From NCBI RefSeq assembly GCF_009754945.1, contig NZ_WPIN01000022.1, forward strand, positions 1-64,000: DNA of 64,000 nt. Direction: 5' to 3'. Of the stretch, positions 1 through 8,426 are shown one piece after another. The translations under genes were made by a program, and so were the position numbers. The DNA is from Spirosoma arboris. Its GTDB lineage: Bacteria > Bacteroidota > Bacteroidia > Cytophagales > Spirosomataceae. The stretch's first letter is position 1. Every line of letters starts with the position of its first letter. The notes beneath the pieces were generated by a model, which saw only the letters and a list, made by a program, of their open reading frames with translations, did no database searches and was not told the origin of the DNA.

Positions 1-1382
1 GCAGTCCGTTTCCAGCCTGCTGTTGTTTTGACATAGACATAATTGGCATCCCAGGCCACTTGCCCCACGGCTCCGTTGGTGTCTGCCGTGCTGGTGGGCG
101 TGTAGGAAGTCTCTAACCGGAGCTGCTGATGACCCGTTGACCCTTTTACATGTAGGGCGCTGGTAGGCGATCCTGTATTGACGCCCATCTTTCCAGTGGT
201 GGCATTGCCCGAATTGACGTTCACATTGGACCCGTCAATGTTAAGATTTAAGTAGGCTCCAGCCGTGCGGTCGTAACACAAAATACCCCCATTCCCCGGA
301 GAGGCCCCATAAATGATTTCTACCCCAGAATCCGAGGTAGGAACCGTGAACGATTTGACCCGAGTCATCCCCGTCACGTCTACCAACCCATTGCCCTGAA
401 TCCGCATCAATTCTTTACTGGTTGCCGGAGTTAAGCCCGCCGAAAAAACATGGGCAGACGCCGAAGAGTCAATCTGATACCGAAACTGACTTGCCAACAC
501 CCCAAACCCATAAAATTGGTGGTCATTGTTCAACGGATCGTACAGCGCGATCTTTTTGGCCCCTATCGCATTCGACAGTCTTACCAGCCCATCAGCCTGT
601 AAATTGCCCGTTGTTTTGATGGAGCCATCCCCTTGAAACCAGTGAATCGGGTCGGTCGTTTCACTGCTCCAGACTTGGGTATCAGTCCCAGGCAGACTAT
701 CCACCGCCACCACCGTCGAATACACCTGGCAGGTGATATTGATCAAAAAGCTGATATGCACCCAGGCCGAACTACCCGCATTCGTTTTCAGATACACATC
801 CCGTTCTCCGGTGCTTCGTTGGGTGATGACCACATAGGCCCGCTTGTTGGCTTTATCAATCCCGGCATACTGGCTATACTTGAACTTTTGGCCAGTACCT
901 ATTTCACGGCTGACTAAGTTATACTGTTCGATCTGGGTGTATTCAGCCACCACGTCGGTAGAAATATGGAGGGCGAAGCGCAAAAAGGCATAACTACCCG
1001 AGGTGGGCAAAGTGGCTACTTTCCAGTATTGGGTAGTGGGGTGGCTCACGGAAATGGTTCTATTGAGGCTCAACCCATTCACCAGACCAAGGCTGGCCGA
1101 ATCGGTTTGCAGCATGGCTCCGCTGCCATCATCGGTAGATCGGCCTAGAATAGTTTTGCCTGTTCGGTACACATCGTCGGTGTTGACCAAAGGGGCGCTA
1201 GTGGTACCTACTTTGTACCATGTAGTCAGGTTGCCATTGATGGCCGTCGTTACCCAGTCAATCAGTTGATAAAGTACATAGCGGACAAAAGAGGCCTTGC
1301 CTCTCCGCTGTTGGGTCGGAGTGGCATCGGGAATGTTGGAATCAATCAGGCTTTTTAAGCCTGTACTATCGGGTACTGCCAT
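1..1382 (-). CDS. Phage tail fibre / receptor-binding-like protein (3' end outside window)
   Basis: The frame is open from an ATG at 1382 to the left edge, giving about 460 residues with no stop. It starts MAVPDSTGLKSLIDSNIPD, followed by a short helical segment and a long Ser/Thr/Gly/Asn-rich beta-type region. The visible end reads YVYVKTTAGWKRT, the kind of short C-terminal motif found on many Bacteroidota phage tail proteins, so probably only a few residues are missing. Low complexity and position downstream of the tape measure and tail proteins suggest a tail fibre or adhesin. The start lies 11 bp after the stop of the preceding gene, so the two are probably co-transcribed. Confidence in a coding gene is high; the fibre role is inferred from composition and position. 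Confidence 0.75.
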   Translation of the reverse strand, partial: MAVPDSTGLKSLIDSNIPDATPTQQRRGKASFVRYVLYQLIDWVTTAINGNLTTWYKVGTTSAPLVNTDDVYRTGKTILGRSTDDGSGAMLQTDSASLGLVNGLSLNRTISVSHPTTQYWKVATLPTSGSYAFLRFALHISTDVVAEYTQIEQYNLVSREIGTGQKFKYSQYAGIDKANKRAYVVITQRSTGERDVYLKTNAGSSAWVHISFLINITCQVYSTVVAVDSLPGTDTQVWSSETTDPIHWFQGDGSIKTTGNLQADGLVRLSNAIGAKKIALYDPLNNDHQFYGFGVLASQFRYQIDSSASAHVFSAGLTPATSKELMRIQGNGLVDVTGMTRVKSFTVPTSDSGVEIIYGASPGNGGILCYDRTAGAYLNLNIDGSNVNVNSGNATTGKMGVNTGSPTSALHVKGSTGHQQLRLETSYTPTSTADTNGAVGQVAWDANYVYVKTTAGWKRT

Positions 1383-1393
1383 TTAGGTAGTTA

Positions 1394-1966
1394 TTACGCG
1401 TTAAAAGAAATGTCAAAACTTAAATCAAAATCCACATCGGCAAAGAGGCTGGCACTGTCGAAGGTTTCCAGAAACCAGGCTGGGTGCCAGCTCCTGCCTT
1501 TGATCGTTACCTGCACATAGTTGAGCGCGCCAATCGTTCGGCTTAGTTCCAATCGGAGACCGTTGCCGGGCTCGCCAGCCAGATAAGCCTGGCCGTTTCG
1601 GTCTAGCCAAATGGCCAGCCATCGCCGGGCCTGGTTCGTCTCTAACCAGTCGGTGAGCGCTGGCTGGTTTCTGGGTAATGCGGCCTCTAGTGTCAGCTCC
1701 CAACTGGTGCCCGCTCCGGCTGGATCGGCCTGGCTGGTTTCCTGCATGGTGCAGCCACCCGCTGGAAACACCAGCTCCGTGAGTATGGAGCCAGCCTCCA
1801 CATTGAGCCCATTCTTAGAAATGGTTTTTGGGGAGCCCACCACGGGCAGCTCATCGGGGGAAAGGATGGCCAGCACTCGCTCAATGGGCAGGAGCTTAAG
1901 CCTGGCCACCTGGCCAGCGTTTGGCTGCTGAAGTGTTAAACCAATCCGGCTCTCTGTTACTTGCAT
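1394..1966 (-). CDS. Hypothetical phage tail-region protein
   Basis: This 190-residue protein starts at the ATG at 1966. The frame extends to a TTG at 2026, but the ATG is preferred and the extension runs towards a terminator hairpin. The N-terminus reads MQVTESRIGLTLQQPN. The body is mixed alpha/beta, with an acidic C-terminus (DVDFDLSFDISFNA) and no signal peptide or membrane segment. It sits between the tape measure side and the tail fibre and in the same orientation, so a structural or fibre-attachment role is likely. No family is recognised. Confidence 0.7.
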   Translation of the reverse strand: MQVTESRIGLTLQQPNAGQVARLKLLPIERVLAILSPDELPVVGSPKTISKNGLNVEAGSILTELVFPAGGCTMQETSQADPAGAGTSWELTLEAALPRNQPALTDWLETNQARRWLAIWLDRNGQAYLAGEPGNGLRLELSRTIGALNYVQVTIKGRSWHPAWFLETFDSASLFADVDFDLSFDISFNA

Positions 1967-2030
1967 GGCCAAAAGTAACCACCGGCATAGGTGCTGGAAA
2001 GGACTGGATTTTAGGCCACTTTCCAAAACA

Positions 2031-2063
2031 AAAAGAGCCTCTACGCGCTGTAGGGGCTCTTTT
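2031..2063 (-). terminator. Intrinsic terminator-like hairpin
   Basis: AAAAGAGCC...GGCTCTTTT arms flank a small loop. On the minus strand a T-rich run follows, so it could stop transcripts coming from the gene at 2147-2629. Its position just upstream of the next phage gene would require read-through or a new promoter for that gene. Confidence 0.6.
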
Positions 2064-2080
2064 GGGGCTACTTTAGCCCG

Positions 2081-2150
2081 GACAGGTTTGCACTCAGTCG
2101 GACACTATTGCTCTCAGCCGGACAATGTTGCGCCCAGCCGGACAGTTTAG
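2081..2150. repeat. 20-bp-period tandem repeat array, three and a half units
   Basis: Units start at exactly 2081, 2101, 2121 and 2141. Each begins GACA and is preceded by CG; three carry TTG in the middle and end in CAG(T/C)CG. There are no unique spacers, so it is not a CRISPR array. Read on the minus strand the core is TGTCCG. Repeated protein-binding sites such as a transposon end or an operator array are the likely explanations. It lies between a terminator and the stop codon of the gene at 2147. Confidence 0.75.
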
Positions 2151-2629
2151 GCGAAAATATTTATTTGGGAGGCTCTGGTTTGCTTGTCCACTCGCTCCAG
2201 ATAATCCCGATAAATTTTGCGTATTGTCTCGAAATCCACATCTACATCAGGCTCGATCTGGTAACGCTCCAGGAAGCTGCGAATAAAGCGGGAATAGTCG
2301 CCACCACAAAGGCCATGCAAGGCCCGTACTTCGATAATCAGCGAACGCCTAAAGAGCTCATCCAGCGCTTTGGCCAGGATGCTGATTTTTTCGGGTGGTA
2401 CCTCGTGGGTTTTATCCCGGCAGCTATACCAGATGGTTAGATTATTGCCGCTTGGTTCTACTCGTTGGTAAACGTAAGGGATTGCCACAATCATACTGGA
2501 GATCTGTGCTCGAATCAGCGAACGCCCCCCAACATATAAGCCACCATCGGGCTCGATACTACCAAATTCAGGATTTAAAAGATACTTTTTTAGGTGTTTT
2601 GGGACTGAAATAACTACCTTTTTTCTCAC
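2147..2629 (-). CDS. Hypothetical protein in phage region
   Basis: This 160-residue protein uses a GTG start at 2629; an ATG a few bases upstream is out of frame and stops immediately. It begins MRKKVVISVPKHLKKYL, is basic at the N-terminus and has several hydrophobic and charged helices. No transmembrane segment or signal peptide is visible. The arrangement (short beta strand, central KALDELFRRSLIIEVRAL helix, helical C-terminus) would fit a small soluble nucleic-acid-binding or regulatory protein, but I recognise no family. It is followed by the 20-bp repeat array and a terminator, so it may be its own transcription unit. Confidence 0.65.
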   Translation of the reverse strand: MRKKVVISVPKHLKKYLLNPEFGSIEPDGGLYVGGRSLIRAQISSMIVAIPYVYQRVEPSGNNLTIWYSCRDKTHEVPPEKISILAKALDELFRRSLIIEVRALHGLCGGDYSRFIRSFLERYQIEPDVDVDFETIRKIYRDYLERVDKQTRASQINIFA

Positions 2630-2709
2630 AGCATAAACAATGGTTTTTCATAGTTATAACGGTTAATGTCAGGAGATTAAAAGTACACATTAATCACTAT
2701 AATTGCAAC

Positions 2710-2784
2710 TTATTTCAGTCCCCCAAAGATGGAAATAGCGCCTATGAGTTTATCTAAACGCCCGGCCTGGTGCGTATTGCATAC
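2710..2784 (-). pseudogene. Decayed copy of the tape-measure gene 3' end
   Basis: On the minus strand this stretch translates to CNTHQAGRLDKLIGAISIF-GGLK and then a stop, nearly identical to the last residues of the intact tape measure (NTNQAGRLDNLIGAISVF-GRLK). The stop falls at the same position. Upstream of about 2784 similarity is lost. It is therefore a remnant of a second tape-measure allele, separated from the intact gene by the beta-barrel gene at 2908-3510. Confidence 0.85.
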
Positions 2785-2907
2785 ATAACCCCTCAACTCT
2801 GTTCATGCCAATCCTTTTAACTTTTATTAACTCATAGAAGAGATTGATTAATTCTAGGTTTTATATAATTGCATCAACATTCATATGTAATTAAAAAAAA
2901 TCTGGTT

Positions 2908-3510
2908 ATGAAAAACGTCGTCTGTTTAGTGCTACTCCTACTAATCCAATTGTCAGTAAAGGCGCAAACCGAAAAAGGCCGCTGGAATGCTGGCGTAAGT
3001 ATTGGCTCGTTTTCTTATCAAAAGTACGACTATGGTAATACTTTTTCAGGTTCTATAAATCCAACTGTAGGGTATTTTGTCGCTTCTAATTTACTTGTAG
3101 GAACGGGGATACCTGTGAGCCATACCTCACAAAACTATTCTGCTCCCGGTTATATACAAAATGGTAAAACGACTACTATTGGAGTCTCACCTTTCGCGCG
3201 CTACTACGTTGGCTCCTCTAAACTAAAGCCATATATTGGCCTTGCATATACATTTTCGCATAACAATTCCCATTCTGAAAATTCAACGAATACCCCCTCA
3301 GAAACAAACTCGAACTCAAACGCAACAACGCTAACTCCCTCTATTGGTGTTGCTTACTTTTTGAATAGAAATATCTCGCTAGATGCCCAACTAGGTTATA
3401 ACTGGTACAGTTCAAAAACGACTTTTAATTCAGTTACAGGCTCCACGCCCACATTTAGGTACACAAATGTTACCTTAGGAATTGGCTTTAACATTTTCTT
3501 TGGTGGCTGA
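2908..3510 (+). CDS. Outer membrane beta-barrel family protein
   Basis: The 200-residue protein is taken from the ATG at 2908; an upstream in-frame start at 2869 would put 13 residues in front of the signal peptide. MKNVVCLVLLLLIQLSVKAQ is a clear signal peptide. The mature part alternates short amphipathic strands with Gly/Asn/Ser turns (NAGVSIGSFSY, FARYYVGSSKLKPYIGLAY, SIGVAYFLNRNISLDAQLGYNWY) and ends GIGFNIFFGG, as expected of an eight-stranded OmpA/OmpW-like barrel. It is transcribed against the phage operon and is more AT-rich than it, with its own terminator, so it looks like a cargo gene (moron) that may alter the host surface. Confidence 0.85.
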   Translation: MKNVVCLVLLLLIQLSVKAQTEKGRWNAGVSIGSFSYQKYDYGNTFSGSINPTVGYFVASNLLVGTGIPVSHTSQNYSAPGYIQNGKTTTIGVSPFARYYVGSSKLKPYIGLAYTFSHNNSHSENSTNTPSETNSNSNATTLTPSIGVAYFLNRNISLDAQLGYNWYSSKTTFNSVTGSTPTFRYTNVTLGIGFNIFFGG

Positions 3511-3547
3511 TAAGCTTACCCATGTTACGAGTTAATAGTGCTAGTCT

Positions 3548-3589
3548 GAAACGTCCAACAAAGGCTTAATTGACTTTGTTGGACGTTTC
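3548..3589. terminator. Bidirectional terminator between convergent genes
   Basis: A perfect 16-bp stem (3548-3563 with 3574-3589) surrounds a 10-nt loop, with T-rich flank on the plus side and A-rich sequence on the other. It separates the beta-barrel gene from the convergent tape-measure gene. Confidence 0.85.
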
Positions 3590-3597
3590 TTTTGAAA

Positions 3598-6500
3598 TCA
3601 CTTAAGTCGGCCAAATACGGAAATGGCCCCTATGAGGTTATCTAAACGCCCGGCTTGATTGGTGTTGTAAACGGCATTGGTGGTGCCATTGACCGAATCC
3701 CTCACTTGATAAACGGCCCCCTCCACGGCATTAATTGAGCACTTTAAACTAGCTACCTGGCTACCCATTCCGTTTAGTCCCGTTTTGGTGCTAAAGGCCA
3801 GGCTTTCCAAACCGTTTTTGGTGGTGGTGGCCAGGTTGTCCATTGCCTGCGCGTTGGATCGGGTGGATACATCCAGCGAGTAGGCCACTGAATTGGCCAG
3901 TCGGCTCATGGCCTGCTGCTGGCTGGTGTCGGCGGCTTTGATGGCGTCCTGGATCTCACCCAATACTTTGAGCTGCTGTTTGCCCTGCTCCACGGCTTGA
4001 GCCTGTGCCTGGTTGGCCTGGTCGGCTCCACCTAGCGGCCCCTCGCCATCACTGGAGTAATCGGCCACCCCGCCATCCTCGTAGCGTTTGGGGACATAAC
4101 CCCCATAGCGGAACATTTTGCCGCTCCAGGCTCGGCCATCCATCAAACCACCTTCTCGGAATGCCGCACCACGGAAAGCGGGCGCTCGGAAATCGGTAAC
4201 GGGTGAGCTCCGCTTGCCTGGTGTTCGGGCATTGGCAAACATCCGACGGATAAACGGCAGGTTCGCCCTGGTCTGCTCCCTGGAAATAATGGCCTCACCG
4301 CCCTCCATTTCGCCCTGTTCCCGGCCTGTGGCTCTATCCACAATGGCCAGCCCTCCAGCGCCGTAGGTGGAACCATGTCGGCCACCGCCTGGAATAAAAC
4401 CCCCTTGCTCAAAACTTGGCTGTGGCTGGCGCTTGATCATGGCCACCTGAATACCCGTCATGACGGCAGTAGCAGCCGCAAATACCAGGTTCACCGGCCA
4501 GAAACCAGAGGCCAGCGCTTTTAACGTGGCCAGTGCTCCCGTGATGACAGCGCTGGCAATATCGGCGTTTTGTTGGGCTTTCCAGGCCTTGAGCTTGGCC
4601 GCTGCCTCCACCGCTTTGGCTTTCCTGTCTTCCTCGGCTATCGCGGCCTCCAGATCCTTTTTATTCTGAATTCGGGTGGCCTTTTCCTGCTCCAAGAGTT
4701 TGAGTTTGGCTTTCTTCTCCTCTTCTGCCGTTTTGACTTTGGCGTCGGCCTCATCTTTAGCCATCTGGATGAGCTCTTTGGCTCTGTCTTTATCGGCAGT
4801 TTCCAGCTCTTTTAACAGCTTGGTTTTGGAGTCGGCTTCCTCGGTGGCATCCTTGATTTTGGCCTCACTTTCCTCTTTGGAGAGTTTGGTTTTGGTCTCG
4901 AAATCCTCATTGGCTTGCTTGATCTCCAGCTCGGCCCTGGCCTTGCTTTCTTCGATCATTTGTTTGCGAGTCGCTGAGTCCAGATCTGTCCGCTTTTGAA
5001 TGCTGGCCATTTCGGCATCCCGCGTGGCCTCGGCGGCAATGATCTTTTCCTCTTTCTCCTCAGTCGCTTTGGCCACGGCGTCATCCAGCACCTGCCCGGC
5101 CTGCCTGATCTTATCCTGGCTCTTGGTGGTGGTGCGCTGGATTTCGGCCTCCATATCGGCCGTGCTCTGGCTGTTGCTCATCTCCGAGTACAGTGTTTCC
5201 AGATCGGTTACCTTTTGGGTTTCCGTCTCCTTAATGGTCTTGATCTTCTCGCTGGCCTGTTCTTTGGTCTGATTGATGGCCTCCGTTGCTTGGTCGATTC
5301 CGAGCTTTTCGGTTTCGATCTGATCGTTTAGAATGGCCACTTTCTCATCCCGCTCCCGCTTGGCTTCGGCAATTTCCTTATCGGCTCGCTCTTTGGCCAG
5401 GTTAGCCAGAAACTGAGCCGCTTGTTTGGCCATTTCGCCCACGGCGGCATACTTCTCTGTATTCTCCTGGAGTCGTTTCTGCCAGGCTTCTTGTTCACCC
5501 TGAACAATCTTGTTGGCATGGTCAACGAAAGCAGAGAGGTCTCCCTTTAAAAGGGCACCAAAGGCGTTACTGGTTTCTGACCAAATCGCGTTCTTTTTTT
5601 GTTTCAGCTCTTGCTCAATTTTCTCAATTTCTGCCGCGTTTTTACCACTGGCCAGTTGGCGATCATTGCGGTAACGATCCTCGATAGACGTAAGCGCTTG
5701 CGCCAGTTGGCTCGTATCGGTAATCTCCCTGGCGGCTTTGGCGCGTTCGGCTGCCTCCTCGGCATTGAGCTTTTCGACCGTGGCAGTATACTGGATCGTG
5801 AGTCGTTCTTTGTGTACCGCTGCCAGCTTCGTAGCGTTGCCTTTTGCGGCCAGTTCTTTCCAGTCCAGTAGCGCATTTTCGGCCAGCCGTTCCTGCTCCA
5901 GAATGAACTTTTTAGCCTCCAGTCTGGCCTTTTCTTCCTCCTCGGCTTTTTTGCGTTTCTTCTCGGCAAACTCCCCGGCCACGCGGGCCACATCCTCCTC
6001 TAGTTTTTTATCCAGAGCCGCAATTTCCAGGTTCTTGGTTTGCTCATCCTGGATGCCTCGCATGATAGCCTCCACCTTTAGATCCCGCTCAGAGCCTAGC
6101 TTGGCAAACTCGCGTTGCATCTCGTCTTTGATGCTGGCCACGTGAGCAGCAGCCTCCAGTTTGGCCAGATCTTCCAGCGCTTTCTCATTGGCTTTCTCAC
6201 GTTCCTTAAGCGCTTTTTCGTGCTCCTTAAGATCGGCTTTCCGAGCTTTATCGGCCTCGTTGGCTTGCTTCTCCAGTGCCTTTTTCTGCTCATCGGTCAA
6301 CCCTTTTCCATGTGCCTCTCCCTGTTTCTTCCCGGCAAACTCGGCCTTTTGCACGTTGGCTGGATCGCTCCAGATGGCCACCACGGCAGCAGCTCCCGCT
6401 TTTACGTTGGTCTTTACATCGGTAATCACTTTGGCCCCGGCTGCTTTGGTTTGATCCCAGGCCTTGCCTGCTGCCTCAAAGTTGCCGCTCAAAAACTCTT

Positions 6501-7713
6501 TGATGGCCACCCCCATGTTTTTCATCACACCACCAGCGCCCACGGCAAAATCTGCCAGGGTTTTGTAGTAGCTCACGGTGCCCGTAATCAGCGTGGCCAG
6601 TACGCCCACCAGGTTACGGATCACCGTTATGCCTACGCCCATCAGCGAAAGCAGGCCCGAGAAAACGGGCTTTAGTTTATCGCCAATTTCCACTTTTAAG
6701 CTGTCGAAGTTGTCGCCCAAATTGGAGGCCTGCCCCTCCAGGGTTTCCATCATTTTGGCGTTTTGGCCTGCCACCCCGTTCATTTGCCCAAAGGCAATAA
6801 TGGCCCCTTGTATAGCTTCGGGTGTATTCTTAACCGTGGTATTGACCCCTTTAAAGCTAAACGTGACCTCATCCCCGGCCTTTTTGGCCGATATGCCAAA
6901 CTCCTTTAAACGCTCGTTCTCGCCGGTCTGTGCATCCAGTGCAGCCTCCACCAGTTGATCGAACGTTTTGCCCTGGCTGGCGGCTAAATCGGTCATGGCC
7001 ACCATTTCCTTTTGCGAGGGTCGTAAGCCCCGGTTCACCATTTTTACATAACCCTCCGTCAGCTCCTCCACGGAATAGGCTGTTTTGGCTCCCAGATCTT
7101 TAAGCGCTGCCATTGCGGCCTTTGCCTCCTCCTGGCTCCCTAGTGCCGTTTCCAGAACCTTACCGTACTTCTCAAACTTGGCCGTGGTCTCAAAAATGCT
7201 TTTGCCAATGTCGATAATAAAGCCAATGACCTGGAGAGCCATAAAGGCATTAAAGGCTTTGGCCATCGTGCCCACTCCAGCGCTTATTTTATTCCAGAGC
7301 GTTGGTTTTCCCAGCTCATCACCGCCCTCTTTAATCTTGTTTACCTCATCCTTTACGCCCTTAAATTGCTTCTCGGCATCCCCTAGCCGTTTGGCCGCTG
7401 TAATAAATTCGTCGGTGCCAGGCTTGAGCGTTTTAAGGTCTTTATTGAGCTGCTTAATGAGGTTATCTAATTGGCCATAGGAGAGCGTGGTAACGTCTAC
7501 ATCCTTTTTGAGTGCTGCCGTGGCTTTCTGTACGTCGGCGAGTTCGTTCTTGTATTTCTGCCAGTTTTCGGAGCCCTTGCCGCCATCGGTCTCAATGGCC
7601 TTCAGGGTGGTTTTGAGTTCTTTGGCCTTTGTGTTGAGTGTGTCGATACTCTTGCCCACATCCCCCTGGTTTAGCTGTAGGGTCAGGCTGGCCACTTCGT
7701 TTAAATTTACCAT
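3598..7713 (-). CDS. Phage tail tape measure protein
   Basis: This 1371-residue protein has the layout of a tape measure. The N-terminal third (to about residue 420) holds a TMP-core-like region with hydrophobic patches (NAFMALQVIGFIIDIGKSIF and the GVGITVIRNLVGVLATLITG segment). Next is a very long Lys/Glu/Ala coiled coil at about 470-1080, then a second hydrophobic stretch around VITGALATLKALASGFWPV near 1090. The tail is Gly/Arg-rich (FEQGGFIPGGGRHGSTYG), with a final helical part. It sets tail length and is packed inside the tail tube. It lies 12 bp downstream of the gene at 7726-8298. The length suggests a long-tailed phage. Fragments of related 3' ends are found at 2710-2784 and 22935-23042. 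Confidence 0.93.
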   Translation of the reverse strand: MVNLNEVASLTLQLNQGDVGKSIDTLNTKAKELKTTLKAIETDGGKGSENWQKYKNELADVQKATAALKKDVDVTTLSYGQLDNLIKQLNKDLKTLKPGTDEFITAAKRLGDAEKQFKGVKDEVNKIKEGGDELGKPTLWNKISAGVGTMAKAFNAFMALQVIGFIIDIGKSIFETTAKFEKYGKVLETALGSQEEAKAAMAALKDLGAKTAYSVEELTEGYVKMVNRGLRPSQKEMVAMTDLAASQGKTFDQLVEAALDAQTGENERLKEFGISAKKAGDEVTFSFKGVNTTVKNTPEAIQGAIIAFGQMNGVAGQNAKMMETLEGQASNLGDNFDSLKVEIGDKLKPVFSGLLSLMGVGITVIRNLVGVLATLITGTVSYYKTLADFAVGAGGVMKNMGVAIKEFLSGNFEAAGKAWDQTKAAGAKVITDVKTNVKAGAAAVVAIWSDPANVQKAEFAGKKQGEAHGKGLTDEQKKALEKQANEADKARKADLKEHEKALKEREKANEKALEDLAKLEAAAHVASIKDEMQREFAKLGSERDLKVEAIMRGIQDEQTKNLEIAALDKKLEEDVARVAGEFAEKKRKKAEEEEKARLEAKKFILEQERLAENALLDWKELAAKGNATKLAAVHKERLTIQYTATVEKLNAEEAAERAKAAREITDTSQLAQALTSIEDRYRNDRQLASGKNAAEIEKIEQELKQKKNAIWSETSNAFGALLKGDLSAFVDHANKIVQGEQEAWQKRLQENTEKYAAVGEMAKQAAQFLANLAKERADKEIAEAKRERDEKVAILNDQIETEKLGIDQATEAINQTKEQASEKIKTIKETETQKVTDLETLYSEMSNSQSTADMEAEIQRTTTKSQDKIRQAGQVLDDAVAKATEEKEEKIIAAEATRDAEMASIQKRTDLDSATRKQMIEESKARAELEIKQANEDFETKTKLSKEESEAKIKDATEEADSKTKLLKELETADKDRAKELIQMAKDEADAKVKTAEEEKKAKLKLLEQEKATRIQNKKDLEAAIAEEDRKAKAVEAAAKLKAWKAQQNADIASAVITGALATLKALASGFWPVNLVFAAATAVMTGIQVAMIKRQPQPSFEQGGFIPGGGRHGSTYGAGGLAIVDRATGREQGEMEGGEAIISREQTRANLPFIRRMFANARTPGKRSSPVTDFRAPAFRGAAFREGGLMDGRAWSGKMFRYGGYVPKRYEDGGVADYSSDGEGPLGGADQANQAQAQAVEQGKQQLKVLGEIQDAIKAADTSQQQAMSRLANSVAYSLDVSTRSNAQAMDNLATTTKNGLESLAFSTKTGLNGMGSQVASLKCSINAVEGAVYQVRDSVNGTTNAVYNTNQAGRLDNLIGAISVFGRLK

Positions 7714-7725
7714 TGTGGCGTGGTC

Positions 7726-8298
7726 TTAAGATTGGGAGAAAACAGCTTTGTAGGCGCGTAGAGCGGTTAGATTGCTGGCCGTGGCTAGATCCCGATACAG
7801 ATACGGGAGTACATCCTTTAGGAGCGGATCGGAGTAAATGCCTCGATATTCCCGTTTTACCGAAGGATAGCACTGCCGGTTGATTTTGATGGCCCAGGCA
7901 ATCCGCTCCACGGAGGCCAGCTCACTGGCTGGTTTGATTTTGTGAGCCGTTGGATAGCCTGGCACATAGGCAAATCTGGAAACCCCTACCTTTTCCACAA
8001 AAGCCTCCATTGCCACCAGTGGGGGTGTTCGGCTGTAGTTCATCGACCGTAAGTCTTTGAGTCGAAACAGGCCAGCCATCTCCAGCCTGGACTCCACAAA
8101 TACCCCGGCCTCTTTGGCGGCAATGGCCCGAAATGAGTTGAGCATTTCGCCTGTAAGTTTGAGGCCTGCCTGCTCTATTCGTTGAATAAACGCCCGCTCT
8201 GCCTGTACGATGTAGCCGTCTAGTATCTTGGCTGCATCTCGGTTATTGGTGAGCCATTCGGCCCTGGCATCTCCCCGAATGCCGTTGGTTGCTTCCAT
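7726..8298 (-). CDS. Hypothetical phage tail protein upstream of tape measure
   Basis: This 190-residue soluble protein starts MEATNGIRGDARAEWLTNN. The N-terminal half is helical (AKILDGYIVQAERAFIQRIEQ), followed by a segment with Tyr/Pro-rich strands (SRFAYVPGYPTAHK). Its position directly before the tape measure is where tail assembly chaperone or tail-completion proteins are usually encoded. No chaperone frameshift site or known motif was recognised. The gene follows a hairpin just upstream of its ATG. It is clearly phage-related by context; its precise role is unknown. Confidence 0.75.
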   Translation of the reverse strand: MEATNGIRGDARAEWLTNNRDAAKILDGYIVQAERAFIQRIEQAGLKLTGEMLNSFRAIAAKEAGVFVESRLEMAGLFRLKDLRSMNYSRTPPLVAMEAFVEKVGVSRFAYVPGYPTAHKIKPASELASVERIAWAIKINRQCYPSVKREYRGIYSDPLLKDVLPYLYRDLATASNLTALRAYKAVFSQS

Positions 8299-8351
8299 TG
8301 TTTAGCTTTTTTCGGAAAGCTAAAGCAGCAGGCAGGAGGCCAAAAGGACAC

Positions 8352-8380
8352 AAAAAAAACCACGGCTGGCTGGCGGTGGT
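8352..8380 (-). terminator. Terminator-like hairpin with T-tract
   Basis: On the minus strand an ACCAC...GTGGT stem is followed directly by eight T residues. It would end transcripts entering from the right before the phage gene at 7726-8298. A second small hairpin (TTTAGCTTT...AAAGCTAAA, 8301-8324) lies closer to that gene's start. Confidence 0.55.
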
Positions 8381-8391
8381 GCTTTTATTCA

Positions 8392-8407
8392 TATATTTCG
8401 AAATATA
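8392..8407. promoter_or_regulatory. 16-bp perfect palindrome upstream of the HEPN-like gene
   Basis: The sequence TATATTTCGAAATATA is a perfect dyad centred on TTCGAA, 19 bp before the ATG of the gene at 8427. Its place in an AT-rich leader is right for an operator or autoregulatory site. No matching regulator was identified. Confidence 0.4.
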
Positions 8408-8426
8408 GATAAAATTATTTGATATT

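Noticed and set aside
2081..2150. Possible CRISPR array
   Set aside because: The repeats are contiguous with a 20-bp period and no unique spacers, and no cas genes are present.
3598..7713. Many open frames on the opposite strand of the tape-measure gene
   Set aside because: They are shadows of a Lys/Glu/Ala-rich coiled-coil gene; their hydrophobic translations mirror its codon bias.
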